A DNA stretch of 6,338 nt from an uncultured Pseudomonadota bacterium (GTDB lineage Bacteria; Myxococcota_A; Polyangia; HGW-17). The notes under the pieces were generated by a model, which had not been told where the DNA came from, did no database searches, and saw nothing but the letters and a program-made list of their open reading frames with translations. Shown here piece by piece: positions 1 through 6,338 of the stretch (its first letter is position 1; each line of letters opens with the position of its first letter). Location of the stretch: contig CALKWH010000020.1 of assembly GCA_938004375.1 (NCBI GenBank), forward strand, positions 1 to 6,338, in the 5' to 3' direction. The position numbers and the translations under genes were made by a program.

Positions 1-44
1 CACCGAGATCTACACTCTTTCCCTACACGACGCTCTTCCGATCT
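1..44 (+). other. Illumina TruSeq universal (P5-side) adapter, not biological
   Basis: The first 44 bases match the 3' 44 bases of the 58-base TruSeq universal adapter, beginning CACCGAGATCTACAC and ending GCTCTTCCGATCT. The first 14 bases of the full oligo are missing. No i5 index lies between the flow-cell part and the read-1 primer part, so this is the single-index design. Genomic insert starts at 45. On the minus strand the adapter has no stop in the methyltransferase frame, so that frame appears to continue into it as residues beginning RSEERRVGKE; these are artefact. Confidence 0.98.
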
Positions 45-1079
45 CACCCAGGCGGTGGTGCCCGGGCAGTGGAGCTTCAGGAAGTCCCCGAGGGCGGTGT
101 ACAGGCCGCGCACCTCGGTCTCCTCGCCCAGGCGCACGCCGTAGGGCGGGTTGCACACGAGGACGCCGTCCCGGAAGTCGGGCATCCGGGCGAAGTCCGA
201 AACCGTGAACTGCACCACGGGCCCGAACGGGAGCCGGGCCAGGTTCTTGCGGGCGAAGCCCACGGCCCGCGGGTCCGTGTCGGACGCGTGCAGCACGCCC
301 GGCGGCACCGGCCGGATGCGGGCGTCGGCCTCGGCCTTCACCCGCTTCCAGGCGGCCGCGTCGAAGTCCGAGAGCGAGAAGAGGCCCCAGTCCTCGCGCA
401 GATACCCGGCCGGGACGCGGGCGGCCACCATGAGGGCCTCGGCCACCAGCGTGCCGGACCCGCACATGGGATCCCACAGGCGCTGCGTGCCGTCGAACCC
501 GGTGTGACGGATGATGGCCGCCGCGAGGGTCTCCTGCATGGGCGCCGGACCGCCGCCGTGGGCGCGGTAGCCGCGCTTGTGCAGGGCCTCGCCGGCCAGG
601 TCGGCCGAGAGCACGGCCTCGTCCCGGTCCACGAACAGGTTGATCACCACATGGGGACGCTCGGTGTCCACGTCGGGCCGGCCCCCCGTCTCCTGGCGGA
701 AGCGGTCGCAGATGGCGTCCTTCACCAGGAGGCTGGCGTACTTGCCGTTGCGGATCACGGAGTTGGCCACGTTGAAGGTGACCGCGAAGGTACGCCCCTT
801 CGGGAACAGCCGGTGCCAGGGCACGTCGGTCGCCAGGCGCAGCAGGTCCTTCTCGTCGGTGAACCGGAAGCGGGCCAGCGGGGCCAGCAGGCGCGAACAG
901 AGCCGGGACTCGTAACAGATCCGGTAGGCCGTGGCGCGCTCCGCCCGGAGAAAGACGCCGCGGTAGCCGGGACGAAGCTCCTTCGCCCCCAGTTCGGCCA
1001 GCTCCGCGGCGCCGAGCTCCTCCATCCCGCGCGCGAGCTGGGCGAAATATTCGTTCTTCTGATATAGAAAGGAAGCCAT
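45..1079 (-). CDS. THUMP-domain class I SAM-dependent RNA methyltransferase, RlmL/YpsC type (3' truncated)
   Basis: This is a probable 23S rRNA guanine-N2 methyltransferase of the COG0116 family, acting in the cytoplasm with S-adenosylmethionine as donor. I translated it by hand from the ATG at 1079; 345 residues are present. Residues about 45-165 form the THUMP RNA-binding region, followed by the family-typical HKRGYR (167-172). The UPF0020 catalytic domain follows: ETLAAAII (183-190), SAM-binding motif I DPMCGSGTLVAEA (203-215), an acidic motif SDTDP (266-270), and catalytic motif IV NPPYG (310-314). Single-domain members are roughly 375-390 residues, so perhaps 30-45 residues are missing; E. 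coli RlmL is instead fused to a second methyltransferase (RlmK), which cannot be excluded here. The start abuts the transporter stop codon with no gap and has GAGG five bases upstream. The frame has no stop before the window edge. The family is secure; the exact target nucleotide (m2G2445 in E. coli) is inferred. Confidence 0.93.
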
Positions 1080-2576
1080 CTAGGCCTCGACGGGGGGCTT
1101 GTGCCGAAGGCTGATCCAGATGCCGAGCACGCCGATGGTGATCATGATCGCGCTCTGGATGACCGTCTTGGGGACGAGCTTGCCCTGCAGGGTCTGCCAG
1201 GTGATGAACAGCACGCCGATCGCGCAGAAGATCACGTACACGACGAACATGATCAGGCGGGACAGCCGACGGGTGTGGGCCGTGTCCTGACCGAAGACGC
1301 GGTTGTACAGGAACAGGCCGCCCATGGCCACGAGTCCGAGGGCGCCGAAGGTCATCCAGAAGGTCCGCACCTGCTCGGCTGCCGCCACGGGGGCGCCTTT
1401 GAACGGCGACAGGAACGCGTTGTACATCTCGCCGCCGACGTTGGCGCCCACCAGGGACCCGATCACGCCGTACAGGAAGGCATAACCCATGTATACAGCC
1501 TTCTTGTCGGCCGGGGCGACGACGCCGATGTAACTGTAGTATTTCGGGTGACAGGTCATCTCCCCGATGCTGAACACCGCGATCCCCAGCACGAACAGCC
1601 ACACCGAGTGCGAGAAGGCGAGGATGAAAAACCCCACCGAGCCGATGGCGATGCCGATCATCATGGTGGGCAGCGCGGGCAGCTTCTTGGTGACCAGGGA
1701 GACGAGCACCTGCAACAGCACGATGGTGCCGGCGTTGATCACCGTCACGTGCTCGGGGCCGAGCTGGAGGTTGATGCCGATGGAGGCGAAGGCTGCGTTG
1801 ACCGGCGTGGGATCGAGGAAATCCCGCAGGTACCACAACACGGTCCCGAAGTTCTGGAAGTACAGGATCCAGAACAGGCTGTAGATGAACACCATCAGCA
1901 TGAAGCGGCTGTCCGAGAGCACGGTGGCGGCCCCCGTGAGGACCTCGCGCAGGGACTTGGTGCTCGCGGGCTTGGGCGGATCCTTGTACAGGAACAGGGT
2001 CGGCAGGAACATCAGGAGCGTGCAGGTGCCGGAGAACAGGAACACGTAGCTCCAACTGCGCTTGTGGAGCACGCTGATGATCAGGGGAGAGACCAGGGCG
2101 CCGAAGTTGATCATCCAGTAATACAGCCCGAACCCGAACCCCGAGGTGGCCTCGGTCGTGGTGCGCGCGATGGTCCCCGAAATGATGGGCTTGAAGAGCC
2201 CGGCGCCCAGCGCCATCACGGCCAGGGTGACGAAGATGACGCCGTAGGTGCCGGCGGCCGCGCTCAGGTAATAGCCGCCGGTGAGCAGGGTGAATGCCAC
2301 CAAAAGCATGCGCCGGTAGCCGTACCGGTCGGCCAGCGCGCCCCCCAGGATGGGGATCACGTACGTCAGGGCGTAGATAATGCCCTGCAAGAAGCCGGCT
2401 TCGTCCTCGGAGATACCCAGGGCGCCGCCGGTCTTGTTCGTCAGGTAGACCGCCAGCACGGCGTTCATGCCATAATAGGCACCCCGCTCGAACAACTCCA
2501 TGACGTTGGCGACCCAGAAGGTACCGGGAAAACTGTGCAGCAGACTCTTCTTCGGAAGGGTTTCAGGTTCCGTCAT
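1080..2576 (-). CDS. POT/PTR2-family MFS transporter (proton-coupled oligopeptide transporter-like)
   Basis: This 498-residue inner-membrane protein has the usual length of bacterial POT transporters (about 14 membrane helices). Family members import di- and tripeptides with protons. Visible signatures are the helix-1 motif E27-x-x-E30-R31 followed by YYGM (34-37), the MFS loop motif GGALADRYGYRRM (78-90), the helix-4 lysine K129 in GLFKP, the PTR2 signature-like LYYWMINFGA (151-160), and a helix-10 glutamate E339 in GEM. Several positions are unusual. The motif reads ERGAYYG instead of ERFxYYG. Helix 7 reads FWILYFQNFG (235-244), where canonical members have FWxxFEQ, so the helix-7 glutamate seems absent. 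Helix 10 continues TCHPKYYSYIG rather than the common SPxGL type. The substrate is therefore uncertain: a divergent POT branch, perhaps still peptides. GGAG lies four bases before the ATG. It is the first gene of a two-gene leftward unit. Confidence 0.92.
   Translation of the reverse strand: MTEPETLPKKSLLHSFPGTFWVANVMELFERGAYYGMNAVLAVYLTNKTGGALGISEDEAGFLQGIIYALTYVIPILGGALADRYGYRRMLLVAFTLLTGGYYLSAAAGTYGVIFVTLAVMALGAGLFKPIISGTIARTTTEATSGFGFGLYYWMINFGALVSPLIISVLHKRSWSYVFLFSGTCTLLMFLPTLFLYKDPPKPASTKSLREVLTGAATVLSDSRFMLMVFIYSLFWILYFQNFGTVLWYLRDFLDPTPVNAAFASIGINLQLGPEHVTVINAGTIVLLQVLVSLVTKKLPALPTMMIGIAIGSVGFFILAFSHSVWLFVLGIAVFSIGEMTCHPKYYSYIGVVAPADKKAVYMGYAFLYGVIGSLVGANVGGEMYNAFLSPFKGAPVAAAEQVRTFWMTFGALGLVAMGGLFLYNRVFGQDTAHTRRLSRLIMFVVYVIFCAIGVLFITWQTLQGKLVPKTVIQSAIMITIGVLGIWISLRHKPPVEA
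1085..1088 (-). promoter_or_regulatory. Ribosome binding site for the methyltransferase, inside the transporter's 3' end
   Basis: On the minus strand the order is GAGG, CC, TAG, ATG. The Shine-Dalgarno core sits within the last codons of the transporter, five bases before the methyltransferase ATG. This supports the chosen start and suggests re-initiation or translational coupling. Confidence 0.6.
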
Positions 2577-2580
2577 CGCG

Positions 2581-2584
2581 CTCC
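2581..2584 (-). promoter_or_regulatory. Ribosome binding site of the POT transporter
   Basis: GGAG on the minus strand is separated by four bases (CGCG) from the ATG at 2576-2574. It supports this start over internal ATGs, which would remove the first helix and its ExxER motif. Confidence 0.6.
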
Positions 2585-2613
2585 GTGGGGGGGGTGACCG
2601 TGGGGAACCCCGT

Positions 2614-2626
2614 CGACAGGGTGTCG
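2614..2626. repeat. Short inverted repeat CGACA-GGG-TGTCG in the transporter leader
   Basis: This is a perfect 5-bp stem with a 3-base loop, about 38 bases upstream of the transporter ATG. It lies in the predicted 5' untranslated region of the leftward transcript. It is short enough to arise by chance in GC-rich DNA, and no T-tract follows it in either direction, so it is not called a terminator. Confidence 0.35.
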
Positions 2627-2654
2627 CAGGCCTTCCTTGGCCGGCGGCCGGATG

Positions 2655-2683
2655 AATCTAGCCCATCTCGTTAGGCCGGTCAA
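2655..2683 (-). promoter_or_regulatory. Candidate sigma-70 promoter for the transporter-methyltransferase unit
   Basis: On the minus strand, TTGACC (2683-2678) matches the -35 consensus at five of six positions. A 17-base spacer follows, then TAGATT (2660-2655), matching the -10 consensus at four of six. Transcription would start near 2648, leaving a leader of roughly 70 bases. The pairing is the best I can see upstream of the transporter and lies in a locally AT-richer patch. Confidence 0.55.
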
Positions 2684-2701
2684 ACGAAAACCCATCCAGA
2701 A

Positions 2702-2716
2702 GCGGGCCCCGCCCGC
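2702..2716. repeat. GC-rich inverted repeat GCGGGC-CCC-GCCCGC between divergent promoters
   Basis: This is a perfect 6-bp all-GC stem with a 3-base loop, located between the leftward -35 (2678-2683) and the rightward -35 (2743-2748). No U-tract follows, so a classical intrinsic terminator is unlikely. It could be an operator or a structural element, or chance in GC-rich sequence. Confidence 0.4.
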
Positions 2717-2737
2717 GTATCCTGTGCGCCCCGCCCC

Positions 2738-2748
2738 ATGCATTGCAT
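2738..2748. promoter_or_regulatory. Palindrome ATGCA-T-TGCAT overlapping the rightward -35, possible operator
   Basis: This is a perfect 5-1-5 inverted repeat. Its right arm overlaps the proposed -35 hexamer TTGCAT (2743-2748). A third copy of TGCAT lies at 2763-2767, overlapping the proposed -10. Position and symmetry fit a repressor site, but no regulator gene is present in the window. Confidence 0.3.
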
Positions 2749-2770
2749 CGCAGGCGCGGCTGTGCATAAT
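2743..2770 (+). promoter_or_regulatory. Candidate promoter of the macroglobulin-like lipoprotein gene
   Basis: CATAAT at 2765-2770 matches the -10 consensus at five of six positions. TTGCAT at 2743-2748 is a weak -35 (TTG conserved) with a 16-base spacer. Transcription would start around 2777, giving a short leader of about 28 bases that includes the strong Shine-Dalgarno. Confidence 0.45.
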
Positions 2771-2794
2771 GAAAACCATTCGATCTGTCTCCGC

Positions 2795-2801
2795 AGGAGG
2801 T
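2795..2801 (+). promoter_or_regulatory. Strong ribosome binding site AGGAGGT
   Basis: This near-perfect complement of the 16S anti-Shine-Dalgarno lies directly upstream of ATG at 2806 (five bases after AGGAGG). It fixes the start of the lipoprotein gene and suggests efficient translation. Confidence 0.85.
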
Positions 2802-2805
2802 CCTC

Positions 2806-5800
2806 ATGAATAAATCACTCTTGTCCACTCTCACCCTCACCGCTCTCCTGGGCCTCGGTTGCGCCAAGGCGCCCAAGACCGAACCGGCCAAGAAGAACCC
2901 CGCCGCGACGCCCCCCGCCACGGTCCAACCCGCGGCCAAGGACGCGCCGGGCCCGGTCCGGGGCCTCCTGTTCTCCCTCGAGACGGGCCCGGGCTCCTCG
3001 GGCGCCGGCGCCGGTGTGCAGCACGCACCCGGCACCCCCCTCTCCGACGCGGAGAGCCAGGCCCTGCTCTCCAAGCTGCCCCCGTGGAAGGACCTGCCGG
3101 ATCTGAAAAAGAGCTTCGCCTTCCGCGACCGCTCGCTGCCCCCGCCGCGCACCGGGGCGGTCGTGCAGACCGCCTGGCCGCCGCCGCCGAGGCCCGCGCC
3201 GACGGTCGATCCCGCCGGCCCCCTCGAGGTCGTGCGGACCTCGCCGACCACCGACGTGTACATCGCGCCGAACATCAGCGTGACCTTCTCCCAGCCCATG
3301 GTGGCGATCACCAGCCACGCCGACACCCTCGCCAAGGGCGTGCCCGTCACGATCTCGCCCGCCGTCCCGGGCAAGTGGCGCTGGCTGGGCGCGAAAACCC
3401 TGGTGTTCGAGAGCGAGCTCGAGCGCCTGCCCAAGTCCACGAAATACAAGGTCACGGTGCCCGCCGGGATCGCCTCGGCCAAGGGGGACAAGCTCGCGGC
3501 CGCGGTCTCGTGGGAGTTCTCCACCCCGACGATCCAGGTCGAGGCCTTCTATCCGTCCCAGGGACCCCAGATCCTGCGCCCGGTCCTCTTCGTCCGGTTC
3601 GACCAGCGGGTGGATCCCGCCGCCGTGCTGGCCTCCATGTTGATGCAGAGCAACAACAGCGTGAACGTGCCGCTGCGCCTGGCCACCGAGGACGAGATCA
3701 AGAAGGACGCCGCGGTCTCGGGCCTCGTGGAGTACGCGAAGAAGGAGTTCGAGGGACGCTACTTCGCCTTCGTACCCGCCCAGGAGTTGACGCCGGCGAC
3801 CTCCTACACCGTGCGCATCGACCCGGGGACCGGCTCCCTCGAGGGCCCCGAGAAGACGACCGAACCCCTGATCCACTCCTTCCGCACCTATGATCCGCTG
3901 GCCATCGTGGACCAGAACTGCGAGCCGAACCACAAGTGCCGTCCGCCCTACTCCATGTTCCTGCGCTTCAACAACCCGCTCGACGAGGAGAAGTTCTCCC
4001 CGGACCTGGTCAAGGTCAGCCCCGCCGTCGACGACCTCGAGGTGATCGCCCGCGGCGACACGATCGTGCTCACCGGCCGGATCAAGGGCCGCCGCGAGTA
4101 CCGGGTCACCGTCGGGGCCGGCCTGACCGACACGTTCGGCCAGACCCTCGGCAGCGCCCAGGAGCGGACCTTCCACTACCGCGAGGCCGAGCCCGACCTG
4201 ATGCACAACTACCGCAACCTGACCGTGGCCGATCCCTCGGCACCGCCCGAGGTGCGGTTCACGTCGGTCAACATTCCCCGCGTCGACGTCCAGGTCTATC
4301 GCGTGAAGCCCGAGGACTACCACAAGTACCTCGAGTACGCCCGCGTCTACCGCTACGACCCCAAGGCGCCGCCGATCCCGGGCACCCTGGTGCACGAGAA
4401 GTCGTTCAAGCTCAGCGGTGACTCCGACGAGCTCGTGGAGTCCGTCGTGGACCTGAAGAAGATCGTGAACCAGGAGGGCAACGGCCAGTTCCTCGTGCTC
4501 GTGTCCCAGGCGCCGAAACCCGAAGACAAGTACCGCTGGCAGACCTTCATCACCTGGATCCAGTTCACCAGGCTGGGGGTGGACGCCCACATGGACGCGA
4601 AGACCCTGCTCGCCCTGGTGACGGGCCTCAAGGACGGGAAACCGGTCGCCGGCGCCGAGGTGCAGATCCTCACCGGCCCCGGTCAGAAGACCGACGCCTC
4701 GGGCCTGGCGACCATCGCCCTGCCCACCTCCCTCGAGAGCGAGCTCGGCGGTCTGCTCGTGGCCCGCACGGGCACGGACCTGGTGTTCCTGCCCCGGAAC
4801 AACTACAGCTACTACGGCAACTCGGGCAAGTACGTGGCCACCTCCGGACCCGGGCGTGATCACCGGTTCTTCACCTTCGACGACCGCAAGCTCTACAAGC
4901 CCAAGGAGACCGTCAACGTCAAGGGCTGGCTGCGCATCGTCGACAACGGCCGCGACGCCCGCATCGAGCTCCCCGGCGAGGCCTTCAAGGAGGTCTCCTG
5001 GACCGTCTACGATCCGCGCAACAACAAGATCGGCGAGGGCAAGTCGCCCATGAACGCCCTGGGAGGCTTCCACCTGTCCTTCCCGCTCCCGGACAACACC
5101 AACCTCGGCCATGGCCGCGTCGAACTGACCACCAACGTCGGCTTCACCGGCTCCCATTACTTCCAGATCGCCGAGTTCCGCAAACCCGAGTTCGAGGTGG
5201 GCATCGCCACCTCCGAGGGCCCCTTCATCCTCGGAGACCGCGCCGATCTCACCCTGACCGCCAGCTACTTCTCCGGCGGCGGCCTGCCCGGCGCCGAGGT
5301 CAACTGGAACGTGAATGCCTCCCCGGGGCACTTCTCCCCGCCGGGGCTCTGGGAATGGTCCTTCGGCGACTCGTCCATGCGCTGGTGGTTCTTCGAAGAC
5401 GAGGACGAACCGGGCCGCGGCGACCTGAACACGAACCAGCACCTGGCGGGCACCACCGACAGCCGGGGTCAGCACGCCGTGCGGCTCACCTTCAAGGACG
5501 CGAAGCCGACGGTGCCCTACTCCGTGACCGCCCACGCTTCGGTGGTGGACGTCAACCGTCAGTCCTGGACCTCGAACAAGGCGCTGCTCGTCCACCCCGC
5601 CGATCGTTACGTCGGCCTGAAGACGAAGAAGTACTTCGTCCCCGAGAACACGCCGCTGGTCGTCGAGGTCCTCGCCACCGATCTCGAGGGGAAGAAGCTC
5701 GCCGATGCCGCCGTCACCGTGACCGCCGAGCTCGACGAGTGGAAGTACCAGCGCGGGAAGTACCGCCGGGTCCAGGGCGAGCGCCAGAGCTGCACGGTGA

Positions 5801-6295
5801 ACACCTCGGCCACCGCCGACGCCACTTGCACCTTCAAGACGCCCAAGGGAGGCTCGTACCTGATCACGGCGACCATCACGGACGCGAAGGGCCGCGTCAA
5901 CTCCTCGAAGATCACCCGCTGGGTCTCGGGCGGCGGCCTGCCCCCGGTCCGCACCGTCGAGCGCGAGAAGGTCAACCTGATCCTCGACAAGAAGGAGTAC
6001 CGGCCCGGGGAGACGGCCGAGCTCTTCCTGCAGGCCCCGTTCTATCCCGCCGAGGGCCTGTGGTTCGTGCGCCACGCCGGCATCGACAAGCCCCAGCGTT
6101 TCACCCTCACCGGCCCCACCCACGTGCTCAAGATCCCGCTGACCGAGGCCCACATGCCCGCCACCGAGGTGTGGGTGGAGCTCGTGGGGTCCGCATCGCG
6201 GCTCGACGACGCCGGAAAACCCGTGGCCGGTGCGCCCAAACGGCCCGCCTACGCGGGCAACAGCGTCACGATCCCGGTGCTCCTCGAGAGCCGCA
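2806..6295 (+). CDS. Alpha-2-macroglobulin family lipoprotein with Ig-like (Big_5-like) domains (3' truncated)
   Basis: This is a large cell-envelope protein of the bacterial alpha-2-macroglobulin family, proteins thought to trap invading proteases in the periplasm. Residues 1-18 are a signal peptide and LLGLGC gives lipid-modified Cys19, followed by Ala-Lys, which does not resemble the E. coli inner-membrane retention signal Asp+2. A Pro/Ala/Lys tether follows (20-50), and a second proline-rich stretch is at 111-140. About three Ig-like units follow (roughly 143-239, 240-362, 363-460); the first begins VVRTSP and contains ISVTFSQPM, typical of Big_5-like domains. Macroglobulin domains follow: GKPVAGAEVQILT (611-623), an MG2-like unit with DRKLYKPKETVNVKGWLR (693-710), FQIAEFRKPEFEV (786-798), and a Trp/Asp/Glu-rich insert (848-869). 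DKKEYRPGET (1061-1070) opens a bait-region-like domain. Cysteines C372/C378 and C996/C1008 could form disulfides. Insert DNA ends after residue 1163; the next residues KIGRAHV and the stop come from adapter. Full-length relatives are commonly 1500-2000 residues, so the thioester region is not seen and its CxEQ motif cannot be judged. Confidence 0.92.
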
Positions 6296-6338
6296 AGATC
6301 GGAAGAGCACACGTCTGAACTCCAGTCACCGAATACGA
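6296..6338 (+). other. Illumina TruSeq indexed (P7-side) adapter, not biological
   Basis: After the A-tail at 6296, GATCGGAAGAGCACACGTCT and the rest of the read-2 adapter run to CAGTCAC at 6329. An 8-base index CGAATACG (6330-6337) and the first A of the flow-cell tail follow. The TGA at 6316-6318 that appears to end the lipoprotein gene belongs to this adapter. Confidence 0.98.

Noticed and set aside
69..1067. 332-codon plus-strand frame opposite the methyltransferase
   Set aside because: It is antisense to a gene with clear THUMP and SAM motifs, has no Shine-Dalgarno, and its composition is typical of GC-rich shadow frames.
10..2055. 681-codon minus-strand open frame spanning the methyltransferase and part of the transporter
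   Set aside because: It is out of frame with both recognised genes, is a low-complexity Arg/Gly/Pro/Ala translation without domains, and its C-terminus (IGRASCRERV) is adapter.
1101..2597. 498-codon plus-strand open frame opposite the transporter
   Set aside because: It is a codon-aligned mirror of the POT gene, rich in His/Gln/Asp/Glu as expected of antisense to a membrane protein, with no start signal or domain.
2602..2611. GGGGAACCCC palindrome in the transporter leader as a regulatory hairpin
   Set aside because: The loop would be two bases, too small for a stable hairpin. As a protein site it is short and low in information in GC-rich DNA.
2761..2770. TG upstream of CATAAT as an extended -10 element
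   Set aside because: The extended form needs TG one base before the hexamer. Here TG occurs immediately adjacent or three bases away, so the spacing does not fit.
2658..3524. 288-codon minus-strand frame crossing the intergenic region into the lipoprotein gene
   Set aside because: It overlaps both proposed promoters and the signal-peptide region, and has no family features or ribosome binding site that I can see.
2815..6312. 1165-codon minus-strand open frame opposite the lipoprotein gene
   Set aside because: It starts with MCSSDL inside adapter, is codon-aligned antisense to a convincing gene, and shows no recognisable domain. It is a GC-bias shadow.
6316..6318. Natural stop codon of the macroglobulin-like gene
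   Set aside because: The TGA is inside the read-2 adapter sequence (CGTCTGAAC), so the gene has no observed end.

Overview
The window is a GC-rich bacterial fragment sealed at both ends by Illumina TruSeq adapter sequence (1-44 and 6296-6338). Only about 45-6295 is biological DNA. GC-rich codon usage, near-absence of TTA, CTA and TCA codons, and a large lipoprotein combining Ig-like and alpha-2-macroglobulin modules fit a high-GC Gram-negative bacterium. Myxococcota or a related former deltaproteobacterial lineage is a plausible guess, but nothing here fixes the taxonomy.

The left half is a leftward two-gene unit. A promoter at 2655-2683 (minus strand) leads into a 498-residue proton-coupled oligopeptide (POT/PTR2) family transporter at 2576-1080. 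Its TAG stop directly abuts the ATG of a THUMP-domain RNA methyltransferase of the RlmL/YpsC (COG0116) type at 1079-45. The methyltransferase is cut off by the adapter at residue 345, just past its NPPY motif. Its frame stays open to the window edge, so ORF calling that requires a stop codon would miss it.

The 229-bp region 2577-2805 is a divergent intergenic region. It holds a candidate promoter for each direction, good ribosome binding sites and three short inverted repeats, one of them overlapping the rightward -35.

The right half is one rightward gene starting at 2806, a large periplasmic-facing lipoprotein. It has a signal peptide with lipobox Cys19, a Pro/Ala tether, about three Ig-like (Big_5-like) domains, macroglobulin-type domains and the beginning of a bait-region domain. 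It is cut at residue 1163 by the right adapter, before the region where a thioester domain would lie. The apparent stop at 6316-6318 lies inside adapter and the last seven apparent residues are not real.

The three genes do not form an obvious pathway. Peptide uptake and rRNA modification are linked by apparent translational coupling; the macroglobulin-like protease trap is divergent. I found no mobile element, CRISPR array, RNA gene or clearly novel system. The strongest observations are the adapter-caused gene ends, the atypical POT transporter motifs and the Ig-rich macroglobulin architecture.
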